From: Calidifonticultor sp964387355
GTDB lineage: Bacteria > Actinomycetota > Humimicrobiia > Humimicrobiales > Humimicrobiaceae
Length of the DNA stretch: 63,184 nt
Direction of reading: 5' to 3'
Assembly: GCA_964387355.1 (NCBI GenBank)
Contig: CAYLWJ010000104.1
Location: 1 to 63,184, forward strand
The position numbers and the translations under genes are program-made. Under the pieces are notes generated by a model. The model did no database searches. It had not been told where the DNA came from and saw nothing but the letters and a program-made list of their open reading frames with translations. Shown here piece after piece: positions 7,426 to 16,982 of this stretch; position 1 is the stretch's first letter, and each line of letters starts with the position of its first letter.

Positions 7426-9714
7426 TTGAAAATATTACTAGTTAATGGTTATAGCTATTTAGGTAAAAATATTGCAGAAAAACTAATAAATCTAAAGCAT
7501 GAGATAACCATTATTGACCTTCTTTCAAAAGGAAGAAAAGGACCAATTCGTATTGGCCATAAGTTTTTTAATATTAGTCCTTATAGTCCTGAGTGCGAAA
7601 AAGTTTTTGAATCATCAAGATTCGATGCGGTAATTTACATTTCAGAGACACTAACTGAAAATTGTAATTTAAAAAATTTAGATAATTATTCAGGGTTAAA
7701 CAATATTTTAAATTGTTCTGCAAAAAGTAAAATTAAAAAGTTTATTCTTCTGGTTTCTTATAAAATTTATGGAAGTGTTAAAAATCAGATTGCCTTTGAA
7801 ACTGACAAACCAAAACCGTTAAGCAAAGAAGGCTTGTCTGATAATGTTCGTGAATATTATGTAATGAAATCTGCTCAAATCAATAATTTTTCTATATGTT
7901 TGCTTAGGATTGCGGAATTTTATGGGGCTTATGATGACTATTTCTGTATAGAAAAAGGCAATTTAAAAACAAATTTAGTTTTCAATTTTATAAATGATGC
8001 ATTATTAAATGGAAAAATTATTGTTGAAGATAAAAATAAGTCTTTAGATTTTATTTATATTGAAGATGTTGTTGAGGCAGTAGCAAATGCTTTAACAAAT
8101 AAAAACTGCAGTGGCATTTATAACATCTCAACAGGCTTAGCAACCTCTTTGTATGATTTAGCAAATTTAATTATACAGCAAATAAAAACTAAAAAAGTTG
8201 AAGTTGTATTAAAGCAGTCAAAAAGAATTTTAACTTATGATGAAAATTTGCTAGAAGAAAACTTTTGTTTATCAAATGAGTTATTTAAAAAAGATATTGG
8301 CTGGAATCCAAAAACAAAACTGTCTGATGGGATAGAAAAAACTGTAAAAGGGCAGGTAGAAGTTTTTAATAAAAATAAGTTAGCTAAAAAGAAAAAAAGA
8401 AAACGAAATGATATTGATGTCAAAATAGAAACTTACGATGAGTTAGCATATAGAACAATTAAGCCAAAACCATCAAAAGCGTGGCAAGTTTTGGCTTTTT
8501 TTGAAAATATTATTTTATTTTTAATATTTAGTTTTTTGCAGTGGGGGGATAACTTTTTTAAAATTAATTTACCAGATATACGTCTTGATTATTTAATAGT
8601 TTATATATTATTGGTTGCCATTATTTGGGGACAGGTTCAGGCTTATATAGCAATGATTTTATCTTCTTTTATCTTTGTATTTGTAAATTTTTTACTTGGT
8701 GTTGATATTATTACATTTTTTTATATGCCGGAAAACTTAATTCAAATTGCAATTTATTTAATTATTGGAGTTATTGCTGGTTATTCAATAGAAAGAAAAA
8801 ATAGAGAAATTGAATCAAGGGATAATTTATATGCTAATTTAACCAACAAATACATGTTTCTTTTAAATGTCTATAATCAGACGAAGCTTGTAAAAAAAGA
8901 ACTTGAAAGCCAAATTGTAAATACAGAGGATAGTTTTAGTACTATATATAATATAATACAGGAAGTTAACAGCCTTGAAATAGAATCAGTTTTTTCTGGT
9001 GCAGTTTCAGCAATTGAAAAAATAATGAAGACTGATAAAGTATCAATATACACTATAAACTGGCATAATGGGAATGCAGAGTTTATTAGATTAAAAGCAA
9101 GATCTGTTGCTTTGGCTGATAAAACGCCTAATTCTATTAAAATTTCAGACTTTCCGCAAATTGAGCAAGTTGTAAAAAATAAAAGTGTTTACATTAATAA
9201 AGATTTTAATCCCAATATCCCTGTTATGATAGCTCCAATAATTGATGAAAAGAAAGTTATAGCAATAATTTCAATTCACGATACAGCATTTGAAAATTTG
9301 ACAAAGCATTATGAAAATTTATTTTTAACCATAGTTGGGCTAATCAGTGATGCAATAAAAAGAGCATATTATTTTGCAGAAAGTTTAAAGGATAAAAGAT
9401 ACATAAAGGGCACTAAGATATTAAATGAAGATACTTTTGAAAAAATTTTAAATGAAGTAAAAAAACATAAAGAATCTCTTAATATGAGTTATTCATTATT
9501 GAAAGTAAAACAACAAGCCTACAGCTTAGTTGAAATATCCAATAGAATATCTTCAAGTGTTAGGGATAATGATTATATTGGAATAGGTAAAGATGGAAAT
9601 ATTTATATTCTTTTATCAAATACAAAAAATGATTATGCAAATGTAGTGATTGAAAGATTAAAAGCAAAAGGAATTATTTCTGAGATTGTTCCAGAGGAAG
9701 TATATTATGAGTAA
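7426..9714 (+). CDS. pelD: SDR epimerase-like domain fused to PelD (c-di-GMP receptor of Pel synthesis)
   Basis: 762 residues in two parts. Residues 1-300 form an extended SDR/NAD-sugar epimerase domain with the catalytic Ser in SYKIYG and Y144xxxK148, but the dinucleotide motif reads NGYSYLG where GxxGxxG is expected. A basic linker follows, then four membrane helices (about 355-455), a GAF domain (about 500-650) and a degenerate GGDEF domain with GKDGN in place of GGDEF. The inhibitory-site motif R713xxD716 is intact, as in P. aeruginosa PelD, so c-di-GMP binding is expected while cyclase activity is not. The protein would activate PelF/PelG. Start TTG follows an ideal ribosome site. The SDR part may supply UDP-GalNAc/UDP-GlcNAc epimerisation like PelX, or only bind nucleotide sugar. 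Confidence 0.82.
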   Translation: MKILLVNGYSYLGKNIAEKLINLKHEITIIDLLSKGRKGPIRIGHKFFNISPYSPECEKVFESSRFDAVIYISETLTENCNLKNLDNYSGLNNILNCSAKSKIKKFILLVSYKIYGSVKNQIAFETDKPKPLSKEGLSDNVREYYVMKSAQINNFSICLLRIAEFYGAYDDYFCIEKGNLKTNLVFNFINDALLNGKIIVEDKNKSLDFIYIEDVVEAVANALTNKNCSGIYNISTGLATSLYDLANLIIQQIKTKKVEVVLKQSKRILTYDENLLEENFCLSNELFKKDIGWNPKTKLSDGIEKTVKGQVEVFNKNKLAKKKKRKRNDIDVKIETYDELAYRTIKPKPSKAWQVLAFFENIILFLIFSFLQWGDNFFKINLPDIRLDYLIVYILLVAIIWGQVQAYIAMILSSFIFVFVNFLLGVDIITFFYMPENLIQIAIYLIIGVIAGYSIERKNREIESRDNLYANLTNKYMFLLNVYNQTKLVKKELESQIVNTEDSFSTIYNIIQEVNSLEIESVFSGAVSAIEKIMKTDKVSIYTINWHNGNAEFIRLKARSVALADKTPNSIKISDFPQIEQVVKNKSVYINKDFNPNIPVMIAPIIDEKKVIAIISIHDTAFENLTKHYENLFLTIVGLISDAIKRAYYFAESLKDKRYIKGTKILNEDTFEKILNEVKKHKESLNMSYSLLKVKQQAYSLVEISNRISSSVRDNDYIGIGKDGNIYILLSNTKNDYANVVIERLKAKGIISEIVPEEVYYE

Positions 9715-10717
9715 TATTTTTAATAATATTTTTAATAATTTATTAAATAATATGTTAAGAGATTTTTTAGATTATAACAGCACTAATTTATTATTGCTTT
9801 GTCTTGCAATTCATAGCTTATTTTGTCTTATTTTCTTTGGTATTAATATTAAGAAAAATGGCTTGCAAGATAGCATATATAAATTTATTATTGTTTTTTT
9901 CCTGCCTATTTTTGGCTTTTTATACTTTGGTATTTCAAATTTAGTAAATAAATTTATTAAAAAATCAGAAGAAAATATTGAAAGCTATTTAAGATATATT
10001 CATCAAAAAGGCCATATTTATTATGAAGAGCCTGTTGATTTTGAAAGTGAAATAAATACAATTCCTCTGATTGACAATCTTCAATTTTCTGATAATAAAA
10101 ATAAAAGGGCTTATCTTCTTTACCTTTTAAAAAAAGACTTTTCTGGACACATTAATGGATTGAAAGAAGCAATTAAAAGTGATGACTCTGAAACTTCTCA
10201 TTATGCTGCAGCAGCTATGATGGAAATAAAGAAACAATTTGAATATTTAATTCAATCACATAAGGAAAATTATGAATTAGATAAGAATAATATACAGAAA
10301 GCAAAACAATATGCAGATGTATTAAGAAAATATTTAAGAAGTGAAATCGCAGACCGTGTTGACTATTTTGAATATTTAAATAAATACTCAGATTTACTTG
10401 CTTTTTTAGTAGAAAATTATAAGTCTGAAGAAATTTATTTTTCAGAAAAAGTTTTAGCTGACTTAGAATTAAATGACTTAAAAAGTGCATATAAATTTTG
10501 TAAGCAGTATTTAGATAGCTTTCCTGACAGTGAAAATGCTTATATTTTATTATTAAAAGTTTTGTGTAAGCTTAAAGATTATGAATCTTTCCGAAAAGAG
10601 TTAAAAAAAATTGAAAACAAATTTAAAAACAAAATCTATGAAGGAAAACTATATGAGATTTTACAATATTGGAAAGATTACTTAAAAGATGAATTAAAAG
10701 GAGCGGAAAGAACTTAA
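9707..10717 (+). CDS. pelE: PelE-like membrane protein with TPR-like C-terminal domain
   Basis: 336 residues. Two membrane helices near residues 28-75 are followed by an alpha-helical soluble region (about 125-330) with TPR-like spacing (SAYKFCKQYLDSFPDSENAYILLLKVL). This architecture and its place between pelD and the pelA-like gene identify PelE, a partner of PelD in the inner-membrane Pel synthase complex. I chose ATG 9707 because GAGGAAG lies 7-13 bases before it; a TTG 21 bases earlier is less likely. It overlaps pelD by 8 bases, so translation is probably coupled. Sequence identity to characterised PelE is low, and the call rests mainly on architecture and context. Confidence 0.72.
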   Translation: MSNIFNNIFNNLLNNMLRDFLDYNSTNLLLLCLAIHSLFCLIFFGINIKKNGLQDSIYKFIIVFFLPIFGFLYFGISNLVNKFIKKSEENIESYLRYIHQKGHIYYEEPVDFESEINTIPLIDNLQFSDNKNKRAYLLYLLKKDFSGHINGLKEAIKSDDSETSHYAAAAMMEIKKQFEYLIQSHKENYELDKNNIQKAKQYADVLRKYLRSEIADRVDYFEYLNKYSDLLAFLVENYKSEEIYFSEKVLADLELNDLKSAYKFCKQYLDSFPDSENAYILLLKVLCKLKDYESFRKELKKIENKFKNKIYEGKLYEILQYWKDYLKDELKGAERT

Positions 10718-10720
10718 TTT

Positions 10721-12643
10721 ATGTTTATACGAAGAATTACAGCTGTAATAATTTCAATTGTTATAATAGCATCTGGGCTTCAGTTTTTAAGAAGCCTTGG
10801 AATGTTTAATTTATTAAAAAATGTAAATGCAGAAATTACTCTTGAGCCAGCAAAAAAGCTTAATGCAGCTGAAATTAATAACATAAAGCCTGAAAAGTAT
10901 CTAATTATCATAAATGAAAAAGAGGAAAATAGTAATAAAATTGCAATTCAGTTAGAACAAACTCTTAATTATTTAAAAAAAGATTATGAAGTTATTGATA
11001 TTTTAAGTCAAGCTAGCATTGATAAATTAAATGATTATCAGTATTTAAATAAATTTGATAGTATTTTAATTGCTTTTGAAAGACTGGATAATGTGAAAAA
11101 TTTAAATATTTTTTTAGATTATGTTAAGAGCGGCAAAAGCTTAGCGTTTATTGAGAGACCAGTTGTAGATAAAACTTTTAAAGAAAGCTATACCAATTTT
11201 GGTATAAAACAATACAAGGAAAAATTAAGTGATAGTAAAAGAGGTATAAGAGTTGTTTCTGATATTTTATTTGGTGCAAAGGGATTTGAGACAGATTCTA
11301 ATATGATTATTAATTCTTCAATTATTGTTGAGTTGAAAGACAATGTAAAAATACATTTAACTAGCTATGATAACAACCCACTTCTTTGGGAGAATGATTT
11401 TGGAAGTGGAAAGTTTATATTTTTTAATGGAACAATGCTTGCCTCAAAACAAAACAGAGGGATAATTGTTGCAATTTTAAGTAAATGTAAACCTGATTTT
11501 ATATACCCAATTGCAAATATTAAAATGGTTCATATAGATGACTTTCCTGCGCCTATTCCACAGGGAATAAATGAAGCTATATATAAAGAATTTTCTAGAG
11601 ACATCCCACAGTTTTATAGTGAAATCTGGTGGCCAGAAATGTTAAAGCTTTCAAAAAAATATGACATTAAATACTCTACTTTTATTATAGAAACATATAA
11701 TAACAAAACAAAGCCTCCTTTTGATAAAGGCACAAGCGCTACTATGCGTAACTTAATGATATACGGAAGAGAAATTCTAGCAAATAGTGGTGAGCTTGGA
11801 CTTCATGGTTATAACCATCAGTCTTTAGCACCTAAAGGATTTATAAAACAGAACCTTGGTTATAACTACTGGGAATCAATAGATGATATGAAGGCTTCAA
11901 TTGAAGAATTAATAAGGTTTGTGCATGCTGTTTTTGGCCATTATAAATTACAAGCTTATGTGCCTACTTCTAATATATTAAGTCCTGAGGGAAGAGAAGC
12001 TGTCAAACTTGCAAACCCAGATTTAAAAATTATAGCTTCAGTTTATTTGCCTAATAAAGAAGGAGATGTATATGTTCAGGAGTTTAATATTTCGGAAGAT
12101 AATATAATAGAATTTCCAAGGCTGAGTGCAGGTTATGAAAAAAGCGACAGCACAATGTGGAGTATTTATAATGGCATAAATGCTTTTGGAGTGTTTGCTC
12201 ATTTTGTCCATCCAGATGATGTTTTAGATCCTAGAAGAAATAATAATAAAAGCTGGACTGAACTTTCTAAAGAATTTGAGCAGATTTTAAGTGAAGTTGC
12301 TAATAAATATGGCTGGTTAAAAAGCTATACTATATCTTTAGCCTCTGTCCAGCTTGTAAAATATTTGGAATGTAAGCCTTATATAGATTACAAACAAGAA
12401 GAAAATGTAATTAATATTTATATTGATAATTTTAGAAATGATATTTATTTTATTTTAAAAACAAATAAAGAAATAATTAGTTCAAAGGGCTGTGTCTATA
12501 AAAAGATTTTTAATACTGCAGGTAACAGTGCTGATTTTTTTAACAGAAATAATATTTTAAATTTTAATGTTCAAAGTGATTATCAGGAGCAAGTATATTT
12601 AATTACTGCAAATGAAAATATTTGCTCTTTAAAATACTATTAG
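10721..12643 (+). CDS. pelA: PelA-type polysaccharide deacetylase lacking the hydrolase domain
   Basis: 640 residues with an N-terminal hydrophobic anchor (about 7-26), a Rossmann-like region (about 50-260) and a C-terminal CE4-like deacetylase. Metal and catalytic motifs are visible: H271xDD and H362GYNH366, with FAHFVHPDD later. In Pel systems this enzyme de-N-acetylates the nascent GalNAc-rich polymer outside the membrane. The GH114 hydrolase domain that begins proteobacterial PelA is absent; a separate GH114-like gene ends this cluster. That split matches the Gram-positive type of pel operon, although here PelE and PelA are separate genes. It starts three bases after pelE, with GGAG at 10700. 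Confidence 0.8.
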   Translation: MFIRRITAVIISIVIIASGLQFLRSLGMFNLLKNVNAEITLEPAKKLNAAEINNIKPEKYLIIINEKEENSNKIAIQLEQTLNYLKKDYEVIDILSQASIDKLNDYQYLNKFDSILIAFERLDNVKNLNIFLDYVKSGKSLAFIERPVVDKTFKESYTNFGIKQYKEKLSDSKRGIRVVSDILFGAKGFETDSNMIINSSIIVELKDNVKIHLTSYDNNPLLWENDFGSGKFIFFNGTMLASKQNRGIIVAILSKCKPDFIYPIANIKMVHIDDFPAPIPQGINEAIYKEFSRDIPQFYSEIWWPEMLKLSKKYDIKYSTFIIETYNNKTKPPFDKGTSATMRNLMIYGREILANSGELGLHGYNHQSLAPKGFIKQNLGYNYWESIDDMKASIEELIRFVHAVFGHYKLQAYVPTSNILSPEGREAVKLANPDLKIIASVYLPNKEGDVYVQEFNISEDNIIEFPRLSAGYEKSDSTMWSIYNGINAFGVFAHFVHPDDVLDPRRNNNKSWTELSKEFEQILSEVANKYGWLKSYTISLASVQLVKYLECKPYIDYKQEENVINIYIDNFRNDIYFILKTNKEIISSKGCVYKKIFNTAGNSADFFNRNNILNFNVQSDYQEQVYLITANENICSLKYY

Positions 12644-12661
12644 TTTTTAAGGATTTTAAAA

Positions 12662-14164
12662 ATGAAAATTTGTTTACTAATGGAAGGAAGTTATCCATAC
12701 GTAACTGGTGGAGTTTCAACGTGGGCTCAAATGCTTATTGAAAATTTAACAGAACACCAGTTTATTGTGTTTGCCATAGGGGCAGAAAAAAAGTATAAAA
12801 AGCAGTTCAAATATATTTTGCCAAAAAATGTTCTTGAAGTAAAAGAGGTTTTTTTAGATGAAATGCTTAGTCAAATAGGAAGGTATGGTAAAAGGTATAA
12901 ACTGTCAAAAGATTCAGTTAATAATTTAAAAAATTTAATTACAGGGGAAAAGGTTAATTGGGATTTAATTTTTAAGATTTTTTTGGAAAATAAGATAAAA
13001 AATGAAATGGACTTTTTTATGAGTATAAATTTTTTTGATATTTTAAAAGATTCATATGAAGAAAAATACAACACTGCGCCTTTTACTGAGTTTTTCTGGA
13101 CAGTTAGATCAATGCTTGTACCGCTTTTTTTCTTGTTAAAGATAAAAATTCCACTTTCTGATATTTATCATAGCGCTGCAACAGGTTATGCAGGGATTTT
13201 AGGCTCAATGGCTAAGTTCTTATATAAAAAACCTTACATAGTTACTGAACATGGTATTTATTCCAGAGAAAGAGAAGAGGAGATTATTAAATCCAGTTGG
13301 GCAAAAGGTTATTTTAAAGATATGTGGATAAAATTTTTTTATAATGTATGCAGAGCATCTTATGAGTATTCTGATAAGGTAATTACTTTGTTTGAAAAAA
13401 ACAGGCAAATTCAAATTGAATTAGGATGTCCAGAAGAAAAAATGGAAATTATTCCAAATGGAATAAATGTTGAATCTTTTAAGGAAAATTTTAATGAGTT
13501 AGACAAAAAAGAAGAAAATAAAATTTCTAATGAATTAATAGGAACTGAAGATAAACATATGCTAGACTTGATGCTTTTAAACAAAGAAAAAAGAACAGAA
13601 TTTATAAATATTGGCACAATTACAAGAATAGTGCCGATAAAGGATATTAAAACTATGATTCAAAGCTTTAATATTGTTCAGAGCGAAATTAAAAATTCTC
13701 GGTTTTTTATAATGGGCCCTAAAGATGAAGATGAAGAATATTTTGATGAATGTGTTAGACTCTCACAAAGACTTGGACTTAAAAATCTAGTATTTACTGG
13801 TAAAGTTGATACAAAGAAATATATTCATTTAATGGATATTATGGTTTTGACCTCAGTAAGTGAAGGTCAGCCGTTTTCTATACTTGAAGCTATGGCAGCT
13901 AAAAAACCAGTTGTTACAACTGATGTTGGCGGCTGTATGGAGCTTTTATATGGGAGGAATGATGGTTTTGGAAAAGCTGGTATTGTTGTGCCTGTTATGG
14001 ATATTGAAAAAATAGCTCGTGCAATAATAACGCTTGCAAAAAACGATAAGCTTAGAAAAATCATGGGAGAGAGTGGAAATAAGAGGGTTAAAAATTTGTA
14101 TACTTTTGAAAAATGTGTTGAAAGTTATAAAAAAGTATATGAGATGTATTTAAAAAAGCAGTAA
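12662..14164 (+). CDS. pelF: PelF glycosyltransferase (GT4)
   Basis: 500 residues, the normal PelF size. The N-terminus has MEGSYPYVTGGVSTW, the PelF/GT4 glycine motif; ITEHGIYSRERE-like VTEHGIYSRERE lies near residue 195, and the EX7E nucleotide-sugar motif is SEGQPFSILEAMA near residue 400. The enzyme polymerises Pel from UDP-sugars in the cytosol in complex with PelD, PelE and PelG. A charged low-complexity stretch near residues 275-305 (LDKKEENKISNE) may be a local insertion. It is 18 bases downstream of pelA in the same operon. Confidence 0.92.
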   Translation: MKICLLMEGSYPYVTGGVSTWAQMLIENLTEHQFIVFAIGAEKKYKKQFKYILPKNVLEVKEVFLDEMLSQIGRYGKRYKLSKDSVNNLKNLITGEKVNWDLIFKIFLENKIKNEMDFFMSINFFDILKDSYEEKYNTAPFTEFFWTVRSMLVPLFFLLKIKIPLSDIYHSAATGYAGILGSMAKFLYKKPYIVTEHGIYSREREEEIIKSSWAKGYFKDMWIKFFYNVCRASYEYSDKVITLFEKNRQIQIELGCPEEKMEIIPNGINVESFKENFNELDKKEENKISNELIGTEDKHMLDLMLLNKEKRTEFINIGTITRIVPIKDIKTMIQSFNIVQSEIKNSRFFIMGPKDEDEEYFDECVRLSQRLGLKNLVFTGKVDTKKYIHLMDIMVLTSVSEGQPFSILEAMAAKKPVVTTDVGGCMELLYGRNDGFGKAGIVVPVMDIEKIARAIITLAKNDKLRKIMGESGNKRVKNLYTFEKCVESYKKVYEMYLKKQ

Positions 14165-14227
14165 TATGACAAGATTTAAATTAAATTAAATTCAATAAAA
14201 TAAAATAAAAAAAATTAGGGAATAATA

Positions 14228-15676
14228 ATGGCAGGTATTGGATTTGAACTAAAAAAATTATTTAAACCTACTGGGTTTTTGTCAAAAGTTCGCGCAATAG
14301 CATATTCAGCTCTTGTTTCACTTGGACCGTTTATTTTATGCACTGCGACAATAGTAATCCTTATAATATTTTTAAATATAATGAAAATACCTTATAAAGA
14401 GAGGGAACTTTTTATTGCTACAATTGTATATGTATTTATATTTTCTCAGATAATATCAAGTGGATTTAAAATGATTATTACCAGATATATTGCAGATACT
14501 CTATATGAAGAAAACTATAAAGATATTCTTCCATCACTTTCAGGTTTATTAAGTATAGTTGTTTTTATTTCTTCTGTTTGTGCAATAGCTTTTTACTGGT
14601 ATTCGCCTCTGCCTTTTTATATAAAATTTACAAGCTATGTTTTGTTTATTGAGCTTATAATTATATTTATAATGATGGAATATCTTTCAACAGTAAAAGA
14701 TTATATAAAAATAGTAAAAAGTTTTTTATCAGGAGTTATTGCGAGTATTTTATTAAGTTTTATATTCTTAAAATTTACAAATTTAGATACAGTCTTTGGA
14801 CTTCTTCTTGCTTTAGATATAGGATTTTTACTAATTATTTCTTTTTTAACTGGATATTTAAAAAATTTTTATGGAGAGACTGCCAGTAAAAAATATTTTA
14901 ACTTTTTAGAGTACTTTGATAAATTTCCATCACTATTTTTTGTTTCTTTGTTTTACACTTTAGGCCTATATAGTCATAACTTTGTTTTTTGGACAAGCAA
15001 CTTAAGTGTTGTGGTTGCAAATACCTATGTATATGCACCTGTTTATGATGTTCCAACTTTTTATGCTCTTTTATCTATTATGCCTTCAATGGTCATGTTT
15101 GTTGTTTCTACAGAGACGTCATTTTATGAAAAGTATCGAAATTATTATTCTTTAATTACAGGAAAAGGGAATTTTGCAGATATTGAAAATGCTAGAAAAG
15201 ATATGGTAAGGGTTTTATGGTCTGAAGTTAGAAACTTAGTGGAATTTCAGCTTTTCTTTACTTTATTATTTTTAGCTGGAGGCTATTATATATTGCCAAG
15301 GATTGGTCTTACTCAGCTTTCAATTGATATTTTTAACCTTCTTACTCTTGGGGCTTTTATGAATTCTTTAATTTTGGTAATAATTTTACTATTATTATAT
15401 TTTGAAGATAGATCAGGAGCTCTTTTTGTTTCAACGGCTTTTTTAATTTCTAATGTTGTTTTTACTTATTTAACAGTAAATTATTCTGAAAGCGTATATG
15501 GTCTTGGATATTTTGCCTCTACATTGTTTTCTGTAGTAATTGCATTAATAGAGCTTCTAGTATATGTAAAAAATATAAATTACCACACTTTTTGTGGTCA
15601 GCCAATTTTATATAAAGAAAAAAAAGGTATTTTTGGCAAGTTAATAAGCTCTTTAAGTAGGGATAAAAATAATTAA
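14228..15676 (+). CDS. pelG: PelG polysaccharide exporter (MATE-like fold)
   Basis: 482 residues with about 12 membrane helices and the PelG N-terminus MAGIGFELKKLFK. PelG is the membrane channel component of Pel polymerisation and secretion and belongs to the MOP exporter superfamily. The length is close to that of characterised PelG (about 456). It follows pelF after 63 bases that contain an (AAATA)n-type repeat, with AGGGAA just before the start. No outer-membrane PelB/PelC genes follow. Confidence 0.92.
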   Translation: MAGIGFELKKLFKPTGFLSKVRAIAYSALVSLGPFILCTATIVILIIFLNIMKIPYKERELFIATIVYVFIFSQIISSGFKMIITRYIADTLYEENYKDILPSLSGLLSIVVFISSVCAIAFYWYSPLPFYIKFTSYVLFIELIIIFIMMEYLSTVKDYIKIVKSFLSGVIASILLSFIFLKFTNLDTVFGLLLALDIGFLLIISFLTGYLKNFYGETASKKYFNFLEYFDKFPSLFFVSLFYTLGLYSHNFVFWTSNLSVVVANTYVYAPVYDVPTFYALLSIMPSMVMFVVSTETSFYEKYRNYYSLITGKGNFADIENARKDMVRVLWSEVRNLVEFQLFFTLLFLAGGYYILPRIGLTQLSIDIFNLLTLGAFMNSLILVIILLLLYFEDRSGALFVSTAFLISNVVFTYLTVNYSESVYGLGYFASTLFSVVIALIELLVYVKNINYHTFCGQPILYKEKKGIFGKLISSLSRDKNN

Positions 15677-15916
15677 AAGTTAGAAAAAATTTGATTAACA
15701 TCTAAAATTTTGTGATGAAATTTTGTGATGAAAAGTAAAATAAAAGAAATAAAAAACTGTATCTACTAAGTTTAACTTTAATTTCTATGATATAAATTTA
15801 GAGGCTTCAAATATAGATTATATCTTAATTAAATATTATAAAAAGTATAAAAGAGATTGTGTATTTAGACTAAAATATACGGTAAAATAAAAATGAAATA
15901 AACAGTGAAATAAAAA

Positions 15917-16909
15917 ATGAAACATATAAATAAGCTTTTAATATTTTTCTTTATATTTAATTTAACTATTTTATCATTTTTGTTTTGCAATTCTAAAAAT
16001 TCTACTTTGTATGGAAATTTAGAAACTTCAGATTTAAATTTCTTAAATTTACCTATTGTCAGTATCAAATATTCTGACTCAAATAATATTAATAATAAAA
16101 ACAGTTTTTTAAATTTTAATTTTAGTAAGAAATTTATTTATGTTTTACAATCAATTGATTTTCAAGATCTAAACAAAGAAGATTTTGATATAGCTGTAGT
16201 TGATTGTGATGACAGTAAATTAACTAGCAGGCAAATTCAACTGCTTCACAAACAAAATAAGAAAATTTTAGCTTATTTAAGTATTGGAGAGGCTGAAGAT
16301 TACAGAGATTACTGGCAAAAAGACTGGAAAGTTGGAAACCCGGAGTTTATTGATGAAGAAAATCCTTGTTGGTGTGGAAATTATAAAGTTAAATATTGGT
16401 ATAAGCAATGGCAGGATATAATATTTTCAAAATTGAATCAAATAATTAGTTTAGGTTATGATGGTGCTTATCTAGATTTAGTAGATGCTTATGATTATTA
16501 TAAACAAAGGGGGTTTATTTTAGCTGAGTATAATATGGTAAAATTTGTAATAAGTTTATCAAGAAATGCAAAAAAAATTAATCCTGACTTTTTAATAATA
16601 CCCCAAAATGCTGAAGAATTAGTAAGATATAAGGAATATCTTGCTGCTATTGATGGAATTGGAAGAGAAAGTTTATGGTTTGAAAATGAAAAAAGAATAG
16701 ATTATAAAACAATGAGTAAAATAATTGATTATCTAAATATTGTTAAAAATGATAAAAAACCAGTTTTTGTGATAAATTATTTTGATTATTTAAGTAAAAA
16801 TAAGATAATTGAGTTTCTAATCCTTAGCAAAATTCATGGCTTTATTCCATATATAGGTCCAAAAGACTTAAATACTATATATAATATTGAAGATTTATTT
16901 ATGATATAA
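15917..16909 (+). CDS. GH114-like endo-alpha-1,4-polygalactosaminidase, exported
   Basis: 330 residues: an N-terminal hydrophobic export segment (about 5-24) and a TIM-barrel like the TM1410/GH114 family. Recognisable family segments are VVDCDD, ILAYLSIGEAEDYRDYW, and a DGAYLDLVDAYDYY strand carrying the acidic residues. GH114 enzymes cut galactosamine-rich polymers such as Pel, and this one sits at the end of the pel operon. It therefore probably replaces the hydrolase domain missing from PelA and trims or releases the polymer. A Cys at residue 24 ends the hydrophobic segment, but the surrounding residues (SFLFC) are a poor lipobox. A 240-base gap separates it from pelG, so it may have its own promoter. 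Confidence 0.8.
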   Translation: MKHINKLLIFFFIFNLTILSFLFCNSKNSTLYGNLETSDLNFLNLPIVSIKYSDSNNINNKNSFLNFNFSKKFIYVLQSIDFQDLNKEDFDIAVVDCDDSKLTSRQIQLLHKQNKKILAYLSIGEAEDYRDYWQKDWKVGNPEFIDEENPCWCGNYKVKYWYKQWQDIIFSKLNQIISLGYDGAYLDLVDAYDYYKQRGFILAEYNMVKFVISLSRNAKKINPDFLIIPQNAEELVRYKEYLAAIDGIGRESLWFENEKRIDYKTMSKIIDYLNIVKNDKKPVFVINYFDYLSKNKIIEFLILSKIHGFIPYIGPKDLNTIYNIEDLFMI

Positions 16910-16982
16910 AAGATTTATTTAAAAGGTATTATTAATTAATAGTTGTCTTAATATAAAAAATAAGAAAAGCTTTTTAATTTTT

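Noticed and set aside
16965..16982. AAAAGCTTTT followed by T-rich DNA between the GH114 and radical SAM genes
   Set aside because: The palindrome has no loop and only weak pairs, so a terminator hairpin is not supported.
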